Counted from the stretch's first letter, positions 7,115 through 15,994 are shown. The stretch is DNA of 58,597 nt from Maritimibacter harenae (GCF_009882975.1 NZ_WTUX01000010.1:1-58597), one strand, 5' to 3'. The notes: generated by a model from the sequence alone, not told the origin. Numbers and translations are program-made.

Positions 7115-8359
7115 ATGAAATACACCGCTTTCGCGGGCGTCTCCGCATTCGCAATCGCCGTCGGCGGCATGGCCGTCGCCGAACCGCAGGCCGAAGTGCT
7201 GCATTGGTGGACCTCGGGTGGCGAGGCCAAGGCCGTCGCCGTTTTGCAGGAAGAATTCGCCGAACAGGGCGGCACCTGGACCGACATGCCGGTCGCGGGT
7301 GGCGGCGGCGACGCGGCCATGACCGCGCTGCGCGCCCGCGTCCTGTCGGGCAACGCGCCCACCGCCGTGCAGCTGAAAGGCCCGGCGATCCAGGAATGGT
7401 ACGAGGAAGGCGTGCTCGCCGACATCTCGAACGTCGCCGAGGAAGAGAACTGGTCCGAGGTTCTGCCCGCCTCGATCGCCAACCACATGAAGTGCGACGG
7501 CACCTGGTGCGCCGCCCCCGTGAACGTCCACCGCGTGGACTGGATCTGGGCCAACGCCGACGTGCTCGAGCAGAACGGCATCGAGATGCCGTCCACCTGG
7601 GACGAGTTCAACGCCGCGGCCGAGAAGCTGCAGGAGGCCGGGGTCATCCCGCTCGCTCACGGCGGTCAGGCCTGGCAGGACGCCACGGTCTTCGAAACCG
7701 TCGTGCTGGGTCTTGGCGGCCCGGACTTCTACCAGTCCGCGCTCGTGGACCTCGACCAGGAGGCGCTGACCTCGGACACGATGAAGGCCGTCTTCGACCA
7801 GATGCGCACGCTGCGCGGCTACGTCGACGACAACTTCTCGGGCCGTGACTGGAACCTCGCCACCGCGATGGTGATGAACGGCGAAGCCGCCTTCCAGATC
7901 ATGGGCGACTGGGCCAAGGGCGAATTCCTCGCCGCCGGCAAGGAGCCGGGCGAAGACTTCCTCTGCGCCTCCACCCCGGGTGACGGCTTCCTCTACAATG
8001 TCGACAGCTTCGCGATGTTCGACGTCGACGGCGAGGACAAGCGCGCGGGCCAGGAGCTCCTGGCCGAGCTGATCGTGGGCCAGAACTTCCAGAAGGTCTT
8101 CAACCTTAACAAGGGTTCGATCCCGGCGCGCACCGACGTGTCGCTGGAAGAGTTCGACAGCTGCGCCCACACCTCTTCGGAGGACATGCAGGCGTCGTCG
8201 GAGAACGGCTCGCTCCTGCCGTCCTATGCCCACGGCATGGCGCTGCGCGGTGCGCAGGCCGGTGCGATCACCGACGTGGTGACGGCGCACTTCAACTCGG
8301 ACATGTCCTCGGACGAGGCGGTCCAGATGCTCGCCGACGCCGTCGCGAACTCGATGTAA
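7115..8359 (+). CDS. Sugar ABC transporter substrate-binding protein (glucose/mannose type)
   Basis: This 414-residue periplasmic solute-binding protein of family 1 has an Ala-rich signal peptide (about residues 1-23, ending GMAVA). The mature start EVLHWWTSGGEAKAVAVLQEEF, the segment VQLKGPAIQEWYEEG, PVNVHRVDWIWANADVLEQNGIEMPSTWDEF and MGDWAKGEF are typical of glucose/mannose-binding proteins. Cysteines in KCDGTWCAAP and in the C-terminal third could form disulfides. ATG 7115 follows GGGAGGA with a 7-nt spacer. It is the first gene of a four-gene importer operon and is followed by a strong intercistronic hairpin, which often raises the level of the binding protein over the membrane components. 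Confidence 0.93.
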   Translation: MKYTAFAGVSAFAIAVGGMAVAEPQAEVLHWWTSGGEAKAVAVLQEEFAEQGGTWTDMPVAGGGGDAAMTALRARVLSGNAPTAVQLKGPAIQEWYEEGVLADISNVAEEENWSEVLPASIANHMKCDGTWCAAPVNVHRVDWIWANADVLEQNGIEMPSTWDEFNAAAEKLQEAGVIPLAHGGQAWQDATVFETVVLGLGGPDFYQSALVDLDQEALTSDTMKAVFDQMRTLRGYVDDNFSGRDWNLATAMVMNGEAAFQIMGDWAKGEFLAAGKEPGEDFLCASTPGDGFLYNVDSFAMFDVDGEDKRAGQELLAELIVGQNFQKVFNLNKGSIPARTDVSLEEFDSCAHTSSEDMQASSENGSLLPSYAHGMALRGAQAGAITDVVTAHFNSDMSSDEAVQMLADAVANSM

Positions 8360-8378
8360 GCTGACGCTTCGCAAACCC

Positions 8379-8406
8379 GGGCCCGTCCCCAAAGGGGGGC
8401 GGGCCC
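8379..8406 (+). promoter_or_regulatory. Intercistronic stem-loop after the binding-protein gene
   Basis: A 12-bp stem (8379-8390 with 8395-8406, one G-T pair) closes a 4-nt loop. There is no T-run, and the permease ribosome binding site follows immediately. Such structures behind binding-protein genes usually protect the upstream mRNA from 3' decay and lower expression of the downstream genes. Confidence 0.75.
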
Positions 8407-8420
8407 AACACGGGAGGGGA

Positions 8421-9296
8421 ATGATGGCCAGATGGTTCGAAACCCATTTGCCGAAGATGGTTCTGGCACCCAGCTTCATCGCGGTGCTGATCTTCGTCTA
8501 CGGCTTCATCGGCTGGACCGCCTGGGTGTCTCTCACCCGCTCGCGGCTGCTGCCGAAATACGAGATCGAGGGCTTCATCCAGTATGATCGCCTCTTCGAC
8601 TCCCCGCGCTGGGACACGGCGCTCAACAATCTCTTCATCTTCGGGGGCCTCTACATCGGCATCTCGATGGTTCTGGGCCTGATCCTCGCGATCCTGCTGG
8701 ACCAGAACATCCGCACCGAGGGCGCGATCCGCACCGTCTATCTCTACCCGATGGCACTTTCGATGATCGTGACCGGCACGGCGTGGAAGTGGATCCTGAA
8801 CCCCGGTCTGGGGATCGAGGCGATGGTGCAGGGCTGGGGCTTTCCCAACTTCAGCTTCGACTGGCTCGTGAACCCGGACATGGCGATATACGCGATCGTG
8901 CTCGCCGCCATATGGCAATCGTCAGGCTTCGTGATGGCGCTGTTCCTGGCCGGCCTGCGCTCGGTTGACACCGAGATCATTCGCGCGGCCCAGGTCGACG
9001 GCATCCCTACGTGGCGCGTCTATACCGCGATCATCATTCCGTCGATGGCGCCGATCTTCCTGTCCGCGTTCATCGTGCTCGCCCACCTCGCGATCAAGAG
9101 CTTCGACCTCGTCATCGCGCTGACCGGCGGCGGGCCCGGCTATGCGACCGACCTGCCGGCGACCTACATGTACGCGATGGCCTTCTCACGGGGCGACATC
9201 GGCCAGGCGGCCAGCTCGGCCATGATCATGATGCTCGTCGTCTTCGCGATCATCGTCCCCTATCTCTACTCGGAACTGAGGGCGAAAAATGACTGA
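8421..9296 (+). CDS. Sugar ABC transporter permease, MalF-like
   Basis: The 291-residue inner-membrane protein has about six hydrophobic helices and the permease EAA loop IRAAQVDGIPTWRVYTAIIIPSMAPIF, which contacts the ATPase. It begins after GGGAGGGG at ATG 8421 and overlaps the second permease by 8 nt. Together with the second permease it forms the membrane channel of the sugar importer. The order binding protein, permease, permease, ATPase matches glucose/mannose uptake operons of Pseudomonas and Rhodobacterales. Confidence 0.93.
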   Translation: MMARWFETHLPKMVLAPSFIAVLIFVYGFIGWTAWVSLTRSRLLPKYEIEGFIQYDRLFDSPRWDTALNNLFIFGGLYIGISMVLGLILAILLDQNIRTEGAIRTVYLYPMALSMIVTGTAWKWILNPGLGIEAMVQGWGFPNFSFDWLVNPDMAIYAIVLAAIWQSSGFVMALFLAGLRSVDTEIIRAAQVDGIPTWRVYTAIIIPSMAPIFLSAFIVLAHLAIKSFDLVIALTGGGPGYATDLPATYMYAMAFSRGDIGQAASSAMIMMLVVFAIIVPYLYSELRAKND

Positions 9297-10203
9297 TCTC
9301 ACCGCCGCCCCCCGCCGCCCCGACGTGGCCGGCGTGCGCCGCCGGTCCAGTGCGGGCAAGATCGCGCTGCGCTGGGGCCTCTACGCCATCCTGCTCGTCT
9401 TCGCGCTCTACTACCTCATGCCGCTCTTCGTGATGCTCACCACGTCGCTCAAGAGCCTTGAGGAGATCCGCACCGGCGACCTCATCGCCCTGCCGCGCGA
9501 AATCACCTTCGACGCCTGGCGCACCGCCTGGTCCGAGGCCTGCACCGGCATCCAGTGCGAAGGGGTCCGCCCCTACTTCTGGAACTCGGTGCTGATCGCC
9601 GTGCCCGGCGTCATCATCTCCACGCTCCTGGGCGCCGTGAACGGCTACGTCGTCGCCCAGTGGCAGTTCCGGGGCGCCAACGTGATCTTCGCGCTGATGC
9701 TCTTCGGCTGCTTCATCCCCTTTCAGGTGGTGCTCCTGCCGATGGCGCGGCTTCTCGGGCTGATGGGGATCGCGGGCACCATCCCGGGGCTGATCTTCGT
9801 GCACGTGATCTACGGCATCGGGTTCACCACGCTCTTCTTCCGCAATTACTACGTCACCATTCCGTCCGAGCTGACCAAGGCGGCCAAGGTGGACGGGGCC
9901 GGGTTCCTGCGGATCTTCTGGGCGATCTTCCTGCCGCTCAGCCTGCCCATCGTGGTGGTGAGCGTGATCTGGCAGTTCACCCAGATCTGGAACGACTTCC
10001 TGTTCGGCGTCTCGTTCTCGCAGGCAGGGACGCAACCCGTCACCGTGGCGCTCAACAACATCGTCAACTCGACGACCGGCGTGAAGGCCTACAACGTCGA
10101 CATGGCCGCCGCGATCATCGCCGCGCTGCCGACCCTTCTCGTCTACGTCGTCGCCGGCAAATACTTCATCCGCGGTCTGACCGCCGGATCCGTCAAAGGA
10201 TAA
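9289..10203 (+). CDS. Sugar ABC transporter permease, MalG-like
   Basis: The 304-residue permease carries the EAA loop ELTKAAKVDGAGFLRIFWAIFLPLSLPI and about six membrane helices, with a cytoplasmic basic N-terminus (residues 1-25). A cysteine-containing periplasmic segment EACTGIQCEGVRPYFWNS resembles the same loop in glucose permeases of this subfamily. Its start overlaps the end of the MalF-like gene by 8 nt, indicating coupled translation, and the ATPase gene follows after 4 nt. Confidence 0.93.
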   Translation: MTDLTAAPRRPDVAGVRRRSSAGKIALRWGLYAILLVFALYYLMPLFVMLTTSLKSLEEIRTGDLIALPREITFDAWRTAWSEACTGIQCEGVRPYFWNSVLIAVPGVIISTLLGAVNGYVVAQWQFRGANVIFALMLFGCFIPFQVVLLPMARLLGLMGIAGTIPGLIFVHVIYGIGFTTLFFRNYYVTIPSELTKAAKVDGAGFLRIFWAIFLPLSLPIVVVSVIWQFTQIWNDFLFGVSFSQAGTQPVTVALNNIVNSTTGVKAYNVDMAAAIIAALPTLLVYVVAGKYFIRGLTAGSVKG

Positions 10204-10207
10204 TCCC

Positions 10208-11305
10208 ATGGCACCGATCCTCGACATCAGGAACCTTTACAAGAACTACGGCACCACCGAGGTCCTCAAGGACATCAACGTGTCGATCGAATCCGGCGAA
10301 TTCCTCGTCCTCGTCGGTCCGTCCGGCTGCGGCAAGTCCACGCTGCTCAACTGCATCGCCGGGCTCGAGCCGATCTCGGGCGGGACGCTGGCGATCGCGG
10401 GCGAGGACATGACCGACGTCAGCCCCAAGGACCGCGACATCGCGATGGTGTTCCAGTCTTACGCGCTCTACCCGACGATGAGCGTGGCCAAGAACATCAC
10501 GTTCGGCATGAAGGTGCGCGGCGTCGACTCGGCCACGCAGGAGCGCAAGCTGGCCGAGGTCGCCCGACAGCTCCAGATCGAGCCGCTTCTGAACCGGCGC
10601 CCCGGCCAGCTTTCGGGCGGCCAGCGTCAGCGTGTCGCGATGGGCCGCGCCCTCGTGCGCGATCCCAAGCTTTTCCTCTTCGATGAGCCGCTGTCGAACC
10701 TCGACGCCAAGCTGCGTGTCGAGATGCGTACCGAGATCAAGGCGCTGCACCAGAACCTGGGCGCCTCGATGGTCTACGTCACACACGACCAGATCGAGGC
10801 GATGACGCTGGCCACCAAGATCGTCGTGATGAAGGGCGGCGTGATCCAGCAGATCGGCAGCCCGTCGGAGATCTACAATCGCCCCGCGAACCTCTTCGTG
10901 GCCGATTTCATGGGCTCGCCCGCAATGAACCTGATTCCGGCCCGCGCGCAGGGCAACGGCAGCGGCACCCGGATCGAGATCGCCCGCGAGGGCGGCGAGC
11001 CCATCGTGCTCACCGACGCCCGCGCCAGGGATCTGCCCGAGGACGTGATCGTGGGCCTGCGCCCCGAGGACATCGCGGAGCCGGGCTTCCGCCACGGCGA
11101 GGCGGTGCAGGAGGCGAGCTGCAAGATCGACATCGTGGAGCCGGCGGGGGCGGACACCTACGTGATGACGCACCTGGGCGGAAAACCGGTGACGGCACGT
11201 CTCCACTCGGAAACCGAGGCCGCGCCGGGGGCGACGCATACCTTCGCCTTCGACCTCTCCAAGGTGTCCTATTTCGAGCCCGAAAGCGGCCGCCGGCTGA
11301 ACTGA
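10208..11305 (+). CDS. Sugar ABC transporter ATP-binding protein, MalK/UgpC family
   Basis: The 365-residue ATPase has Walker A GPSGCGKST (37-45), the Q-loop FQSYALYP, signature LSGGQ (135-139), Walker B LFLFDE (155-160), the D-loop SNLDAK and the switch His in VTHDQIEAM. After about residue 235 comes the MalK-type C-terminal OB-fold (FMGSPAMNLIPARAQG, VIVGLRPEDIAEP), which is the usual place for regulatory contacts. It energises the preceding permease pair and closes the operon; a terminator follows. Confidence 0.95.
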   Translation: MAPILDIRNLYKNYGTTEVLKDINVSIESGEFLVLVGPSGCGKSTLLNCIAGLEPISGGTLAIAGEDMTDVSPKDRDIAMVFQSYALYPTMSVAKNITFGMKVRGVDSATQERKLAEVARQLQIEPLLNRRPGQLSGGQRQRVAMGRALVRDPKLFLFDEPLSNLDAKLRVEMRTEIKALHQNLGASMVYVTHDQIEAMTLATKIVVMKGGVIQQIGSPSEIYNRPANLFVADFMGSPAMNLIPARAQGNGSGTRIEIAREGGEPIVLTDARARDLPEDVIVGLRPEDIAEPGFRHGEAVQEASCKIDIVEPAGADTYVMTHLGGKPVTARLHSETEAAPGATHTFAFDLSKVSYFEPESGRRLN

Positions 11306-11322
11306 GCCGGGCCACATTGCTG

Positions 11323-11353
11323 AGACGCCGGGACGAAAGCCCCGGCGTCTTTT
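11323..11353 (+). terminator. Rho-independent terminator of the sugar importer operon
   Basis: A perfect 10-bp stem AGACGCCGGG (11323-11332) with CCCGGCGTCT (11341-11350) closes an 8-nt loop and runs into TTTT. It lies between the converging importer ATPase and dehydrogenase genes. Confidence 0.88.
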
Positions 11354-11356
11354 CGT

Positions 11357-12310
11357 TTACACCCGGTTGGGCACCTCGCCCGTTTCGAAGAACGACAGGA
11401 TGTTGTCGGCCGCCAACAGCCCCATCGCCTCGCGCACCTCGAAGGCGGCGGTGCCCAGGTGGGGCAGGAGCGATACGTTCTCCATCCTGCGCAGCGCCTC
11501 CGGCACGTGCGGCTCGTTCTCGTAGACGTCGAGCCCCGCGCCCGCGATCTCGCCCGCCTCGAGTGCGGCGATGAGAGCGGGCTCGTCCACCACGTCCCCG
11601 CGCGAGATGTTCACGAAGATCGCGCTCTCGGACATGTTCGCGAACACCGAGGCATCGATCAGGTGATGCGTCTCGGCCCCGCCCGGCACGGCGACGACGA
11701 GGAAGTCGGCCAGGGCTGCCACGTCCGCGATGTCATCGCGCTGGCGCGCCGGGAAATCGAGCCGCTTGGGTGAGCGGTTGTAGAACTCCACCGACATGTC
11801 GAAGCCGAAGTGGCAGCGCCGTGCGATCGCCTGCCCGATCCGGCCCATGCCGATCACGCCCAGCGTCTTGCCGGTGACATGGGTGCCCAGGAGTTGCATC
11901 GGGTCCCATCCGGTCCACTTGCCGGCGCGCACGAAGCGTTCGCCTTCGCCGGCACGGCGCGCGGTCATCAGGAGCAGGGTCAGCGCGATGTCCGCTGTCG
12001 CATCGGTCACGGCACCGGGGGTGTTTGAGACCTCTACCCCGTGGGCGCGCGCGGCCGCCACGTCGATGTGGTTGTAGCCGACCCCGAAGTTGGCCAGCAG
12101 GCGGCAGCGGATGTCGTCCGCCGCGTCGAAGACCTCGGCGGTGAACGCATCACCCAGCGTCGGCAGCACGGCGTCGAAGCCCGAGAGCGCGCAGATCAGC
12201 TCTTCGCGGTCGAGCGGTTCGATGGCTTCCCGAAGGGTGACGTTGTGCGCCGCCCCGAGCTTGTCGATCACGCTTTCGGGCAGCGGGCGGGTGACGAGAA
12301 CCTCGGCCAT
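11357..12310 (-). CDS. D-2-hydroxyacid dehydrogenase (glyoxylate/hydroxypyruvate reductase type)
   Basis: The 317-residue enzyme has the NAD(P)-binding motif GMGRIG (154-159) and the catalytic triad Arg237 (NISRGD), Glu266 (YENEP) and His284 (LLPHLGTA). FGVGYNHIDVAAARAHG and NTPGAVTDATADIAL are typical of the glyoxylate/hydroxypyruvate reductase branch, which reduces 2-oxoacids to D-2-hydroxyacids. ATG 12310 overlaps the csaA stop by 1 nt (TGATG), so proC, csaA and this gene form one operon. Confidence 0.92.
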   Translation of the reverse strand: MAEVLVTRPLPESVIDKLGAAHNVTLREAIEPLDREELICALSGFDAVLPTLGDAFTAEVFDAADDIRCRLLANFGVGYNHIDVAAARAHGVEVSNTPGAVTDATADIALTLLLMTARRAGEGERFVRAGKWTGWDPMQLLGTHVTGKTLGVIGMGRIGQAIARRCHFGFDMSVEFYNRSPKRLDFPARQRDDIADVAALADFLVVAVPGGAETHHLIDASVFANMSESAIFVNISRGDVVDEPALIAALEAGEIAGAGLDVYENEPHVPEALRRMENVSLLPHLGTAAFEVREAMGLLAADNILSFFETGEVPNRV

Positions 12311-12648
12311 CAGTAAAGCCGCCCGCCATCGGGCACGTGCTTGTCGGGCGTGAGGAGCACGACCTCGTCTTCGCCGTCCGGCACGCCCAGAACCAGCACC
12401 TCGGACATGAACTTGCCGATCTGGCGAGGGGGGAAGTTCACGACCGCCATCACCTCTTTGCGCAGCACGCTTTCGGGCGTGTAGTGCTTCGTGATCTGGG
12501 CCGAGGTCTTCTTCACCCCGATCTCCTTGCCGAAATCGACCCAGAGCTTGATCGCGGGCTTGCGCGCCTCGGGGAAGGGTTCGGCCTTGACCACCGTGCC
12601 CTTGCGGATGTCGACCTTCAGGAAGTCGTCGAAGCTGATCTCGCTCAT
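12310..12648 (-). CDS. csaA: CsaA-type tRNA-binding domain protein
   Basis: This 112-residue protein is a stand-alone OB-fold tRNA-binding domain like B. subtilis CsaA and Trbp111. FLKVDIRKGTVVKAEPFPEARKPAIKLWVDFG, SAQITKHYTPE and VVNFPPRQIGKFMSEVLVLG are the family core. CsaA homologues are dimers with export-chaperone or tRNA-binding activity; the true substrate is not settled. It overlaps proC by 4 nt (ATGA) and the dehydrogenase by 1 nt, so translation of the three genes is likely coupled. Confidence 0.92.
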   Translation of the reverse strand: MSEISFDDFLKVDIRKGTVVKAEPFPEARKPAIKLWVDFGKEIGVKKTSAQITKHYTPESVLRKEVMAVVNFPPRQIGKFMSEVLVLGVPDGEDEVVLLTPDKHVPDGGRLY

Positions 12649-13460
12649 GCGCCCAGTTCCTTGTCACGCTTGATCGCGGCATCCATCGCGCGCTTGAGAA
12701 GCGGGGGGAAACCGACGTCCTCGTTCATCAGCACCTCGAGCGCGGCCTGCGTGACGCCGTTGGGCGAGGTGACGTTGATGCGCAGCTGCGTGGGGTCTTC
12801 GTCGGCGTTCTCGGCCAGGTGCCCGGCGCCCGCGACGGTGGCCTTGGCAAGCTGGAGCGCAAGCTCGGGGGCGAGCCCGTTGGCCTCGCCGGCGGCCGCC
12901 ATCGCCTCGATCAGGTGGAAGGTATAGGCCGGGCCGCAGCCGGAGATCGCGGTGACCGCGCCCATCTGGCCTTCGTTCTCCAGCCGCACGACCTGTCCCA
13001 CCGCGGAGAGCAGCGTTTCGGCCAGGTCCACGTGATCGCCGCGCGCGGCCTCGGAGCCGATGATCGCGGTGACGCCCCGGCCAACGGCGGCGGGCGTGTT
13101 GGGCATCGCGCGCACGATCGGGGTCTTGGCGCCCAGCATCTCTTCGTAGGTGGCCAGCGTGATACCGGCGGCGACCGAGATGAAGAGCGTGGAGCCATTG
13201 CCCATCGCCTTCAGCGTCGGCAGCGCATCGGCCATCATCTGCGGCTTCACGGCGACGAGCACCACCGCCGGGGTCTCCGGCAGCTTGGCGTTCAGGTTCA
13301 GCCCCTCGATCCCCTTGAGCCAGTCCGATGGGTTCGGGTCGTTCACCCAGACCGAGCTGGCCGGAAGCCCCCCGTCGAGCCAGCCCTTGAGCATGGCCGA
13401 GCCCATCTTGCCGCAGCCCAGCAGGACGAGGCCCTTCTCGCGAATGTCGTTCATGTCCAT
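12645..13460 (-). CDS. proC: Pyrroline-5-carboxylate reductase
   Basis: ProC reduces pyrroline-5-carboxylate to proline, the last step of proline synthesis. The 271-residue protein has the dinucleotide motif VLLGCGKMGSAML, the segment VRAMPNTPAAVG and the C-terminal signature SGCGPAYTFHLIEAM, later LRINVTSPNGVTQAAL. Of several possible starts the ATG at 13460 has GGAG at a 7-nt spacing; an ATG four codons upstream is possible. It is the first gene of the proC-csaA-dehydrogenase operon. Confidence 0.95.
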   Translation of the reverse strand: MDMNDIREKGLVLLGCGKMGSAMLKGWLDGGLPASSVWVNDPNPSDWLKGIEGLNLNAKLPETPAVVLVAVKPQMMADALPTLKAMGNGSTLFISVAAGITLATYEEMLGAKTPIVRAMPNTPAAVGRGVTAIIGSEAARGDHVDLAETLLSAVGQVVRLENEGQMGAVTAISGCGPAYTFHLIEAMAAAGEANGLAPELALQLAKATVAGAGHLAENADEDPTQLRINVTSPNGVTQAALEVLMNEDVGFPPLLKRAMDAAIKRDKELGA

Positions 13461-13550
13461 GTGGATCTCCATTTTGGCGCGGAGACTAGGCGGGGGCGGG
13501 CCGAGGTGCAACGCCAGCGGGTGAATTGCGGTCGTGGCGTCAGCTCCCCC

Positions 13551-13580
13551 GAAACGAAAACGAGGGGCCAAGGCCCCCCG
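13551..13580 (-). terminator. Terminator of the YbjN gene
   Basis: On the minus strand a stem of about eight pairs (13572-13580 with 13561-13569, one mismatch, centre CCTTGG) is followed by TTTTCGTTTC. It ends transcription from the YbjN gene before the proC promoter. Confidence 0.75.
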
Positions 13581-13609
13581 CTTCCGTTCATTGGAGATGA
13601 AACTCGTGT

Positions 13610-14113
13610 TCAGGCGCGCCCGTAGGCCTCTGCCAGTGCCACCTGCATGGCGCTCTCGACGCTCTGGTCGCCCCAGTTGACCAGCTGGAAAGCCGGGTAG
13701 AAGCGTTCGCAGTTCTGCACCGACGCGGCGATCAGCCGACCCAGCTGCTCGGCCCCCGCCGTCAGCCCGCCGGCCAGGATCAGGCCGTAGCGGAACACCA
13801 TCAGGCGCTGTTCGTGCCAGTAGGTGAAGGCGCCGTCCCAGATCATGTCGTTTGTGGCGTTGAGCGCCTCGAAGAGCTTGGGCAGCTTGTCTTCGGGCGG
13901 GTCCATTTCGAAGGTGCAGATCAGCCGGAGCGTTTCGTCATAGGGGCTCCAGGCCAGCGTGATCGAGTAGGTGCGCCACTGCCCCTCGACCGCCATCGCG
14001 ATCTGGTCGTCGGCCACGCGGTCGAAATCCCAGGCGTGGTGCTCGGCAAGGGTTTCGACGATGTCTATGGGGTGAAGGTCTTCGGATTCGAAGTAATGCT
14101 CGGTCGCCGCCAT
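13610..14113 (-). CDS. YbjN domain-containing protein
   Basis: The 167-residue protein matches the YbjN family, which shares the fold of type III secretion chaperones and bacterial sensory proteins. Seen here are HPIDIVETLAEHHAWDFDRVADDQIAMAVEG near the start, LRLICTFEMDPPEDKLPKLFEALNATND in the middle and the aromatic helix-strand AFTYWHEQRLMVFRYGLIL. In E. coli YbjN affects motility and stress responses; the function in alphaproteobacteria is unknown. The 280-nt region upstream contains a perfect 9-bp inverted repeat close to the start. Confidence 0.88.
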   Translation of the reverse strand: MAATEHYFESEDLHPIDIVETLAEHHAWDFDRVADDQIAMAVEGQWRTYSITLAWSPYDETLRLICTFEMDPPEDKLPKLFEALNATNDMIWDGAFTYWHEQRLMVFRYGLILAGGLTAGAEQLGRLIAASVQNCERFYPAFQLVNWGDQSVESAMQVALAEAYGRA

Positions 14114-14138
14114 TGGCTTGCCCCTTCTGCTCGGTGCA

Positions 14139-14166
14139 GCCTTTGCGGATGCAGAAACGCAAAGGC
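14139..14166 (-). promoter_or_regulatory. Inverted repeat in the YbjN gene leader
   Basis: GCCTTTGCG and CGCAAAGGC form a perfect 9-bp inverted repeat with a 10-nt centre, 26 nt before the YbjN start. It may be a leader hairpin or an operator. The rest of the 280-nt gap (14114-14392) holds an AT-richer stretch, a smaller inverted repeat (14280-14298) and no credible gene on either strand. Confidence 0.45.
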
Positions 14167-14392
14167 TTGTTGCCTGTACCGGGTGTGGCGTCTTGTGCGC
14201 CCGTCCCTACTAGATATCGTGTGATATTCATTGACTCCTGTAAAGGAGAAAGTCGTAATTCCGGTTTTTCGCAGCGAATCGAGTCGCTTGAGGACTCGCG
14301 ACTTGCACTATTCATACATTTTTCCCGCATTTTCCGGGTTTTAGGGTCTCGGAAACGGGCCGATGAAGGGGCAGATGCTGTGCTGCGGAATG

Positions 14393-15994
14393 TTACCCGG
14401 CGCGGATCATGTCGGCGGCCTTCTCGGCGATCATCACGGTCGGCGAGGCGGTGTTTCCCGACGTGATGGTCGGCATCACACCCGCATCCACGACCCGCAG
14501 CCCGTCCATGCCGTGCACCTTCAGGTCCGGACCCACGACCGCCATCGGGTCGGTTCCCATCTTGGTGGTGCCCACCGGGTGGAAGATGGTCGAGGCGATG
14601 TCGCCCACCGCCCGCAACAGGTCCGCGTCCGTGGCGCAATCGGGACCGGGGAGGAATTCCGCGGGCTCGTAACGCGCCATCGCGGGCATCTTCATCATCG
14701 CCCGCGCCTGCTGCACGGCCTTGACCGCCACCAGCTTGTCCTTCTCGGCGGAGAGATAGTTCAACCGGATGTCGGGCTGTTCGCCGGGGTCGGTGGAGCG
14801 CAGGTGCGACGTGCCGCGGCTTTCGGGCCGCAGGTTGCAGACGGACACGGTGATGCCGGGGAACGGGTGGAGCGGATCGCCCAGCTTGTCGGTGGTGAGC
14901 GGCTGGACGTGGTATTCCAGGTCCGGGGTCGCCACGCTGTCGTCCGAGCGCGTGAAGATACCAAGCTGCGAGGGCGCCATCGCCAGCGGTCCTGATCGCA
15001 TCAACGCGTATTCCAGCCCGATGCGTGCCTTTCCGAAGAGCGAATTGGTGAGCTGGTTGAGTGTCTTCGCCCCGGTCACGCGGTAGGCGGTGCGGATCTG
15101 CAAGTGGTCCTGGAGGTTCTTGCCGACACCGGGCAGGGCATGGGCCACGTCGATGCCGAACCCGCCCAGCACATCGGGGTCGCCGATCCCGGAAAGCTCC
15201 ATCAGCTTCGGCGAATTGAGCGATCCGGCGGCCAGCAGCACCTCGCGCTCGGCGCGCGCCTCGAAGGGGGTGCCGTTCACGGACCAGGCGACGCCGGCGG
15301 CCCGGCGCCCGTCGAGGATCAGCCGCTCGGCCAGTGCGCCTGTGACCACGCGCAGGTTCCCCCGCTTCTCGGCCGGGCGCAGGAATCCCTTGGCGGTCGA
15401 CCAGCGCACCCCGTTGTGCTGGTTCACGTCGAAGAAGCCGACGCCCTCGTTGATCCCGTCGTTGAAGTCCGGCGAAAACGGGATGCCGAACTGGATCGCG
15501 GCTTCCTGTACCGCCTCCAGAACCTCCCATTTCAGGCGCTGCTTCTGCACCTTCCAGGCGCCGCCGGTCCCGTGCAGGTCGCTGTCGCCGCCGTGGTAAT
15601 CCTCGCTCTTGAGGAAATAGGGGAGCACGTCGTCCCACCCCCAGCCGGTATTGCCCAACTGGCGCCAGTGATCGTAGTCGGCCGATTGGCCGCGCATGTA
15701 GATCATGCCGTTGATCGAGCTGCACCCGCCCACCACCTTCCCGCGCGGGTAGGCGAGGCTGCGGCCGTTCAGCCCGGGCTCTTGCGCCGTCTTCATCATC
15801 CAGTCGGTGCGCGGGTTGCCCATCGTGTAGAGGTATCCGACCGGCACGTGGATCCACGGGTAGGTGTCGCGCCCCCCGGCCTCGAGCAGCAGTACGCGTG
15901 TCGCAGGATCTTCGGTCAGCCGGTTGGCCAGAACGCAGCCGGCCGTGCCCGCGCCCACGATGATGTAATCCCAGGTGCCGTCGATCCCTGCCAT
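14393..15994 (-). CDS. GMC-family FAD-dependent oxidoreductase (choline dehydrogenase-like)
   Basis: The 533-residue flavoenzyme has the ADP-binding motif DYIIVGAGTAGCVLANRL near the start, GMC signature 1 GKVVGGCSSINGMIYMRG, GMC signature 2 in GSLNSPKLMELSGIG and the C-terminal HPVGTTKMG and DAGVMPTITSGNTASPTVMIAEKAADMI with the catalytic His/Asn region. Family members oxidise alcohols such as choline; the substrate here is not determined and no betaine aldehyde dehydrogenase lies next to it. It stands alone, divergent from the LytTR gene. Confidence 0.93.
   Translation of the reverse strand: MAGIDGTWDYIIVGAGTAGCVLANRLTEDPATRVLLLEAGGRDTYPWIHVPVGYLYTMGNPRTDWMMKTAQEPGLNGRSLAYPRGKVVGGCSSINGMIYMRGQSADYDHWRQLGNTGWGWDDVLPYFLKSEDYHGGDSDLHGTGGAWKVQKQRLKWEVLEAVQEAAIQFGIPFSPDFNDGINEGVGFFDVNQHNGVRWSTAKGFLRPAEKRGNLRVVTGALAERLILDGRRAAGVAWSVNGTPFEARAEREVLLAAGSLNSPKLMELSGIGDPDVLGGFGIDVAHALPGVGKNLQDHLQIRTAYRVTGAKTLNQLTNSLFGKARIGLEYALMRSGPLAMAPSQLGIFTRSDDSVATPDLEYHVQPLTTDKLGDPLHPFPGITVSVCNLRPESRGTSHLRSTDPGEQPDIRLNYLSAEKDKLVAVKAVQQARAMMKMPAMARYEPAEFLPGPDCATDADLLRAVGDIASTIFHPVGTTKMGTDPMAVVGPDLKVHGMDGLRVVDAGVMPTITSGNTASPTVMIAEKAADMIRAG

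Noticed and set aside
14393-15994. PQQ-dependent alcohol dehydrogenase as a partner of the pqq operon
   Set aside because: The sequence has GMC-family FAD motifs and no beta-propeller tryptophan-docking repeats, so it is not a quinoprotein.
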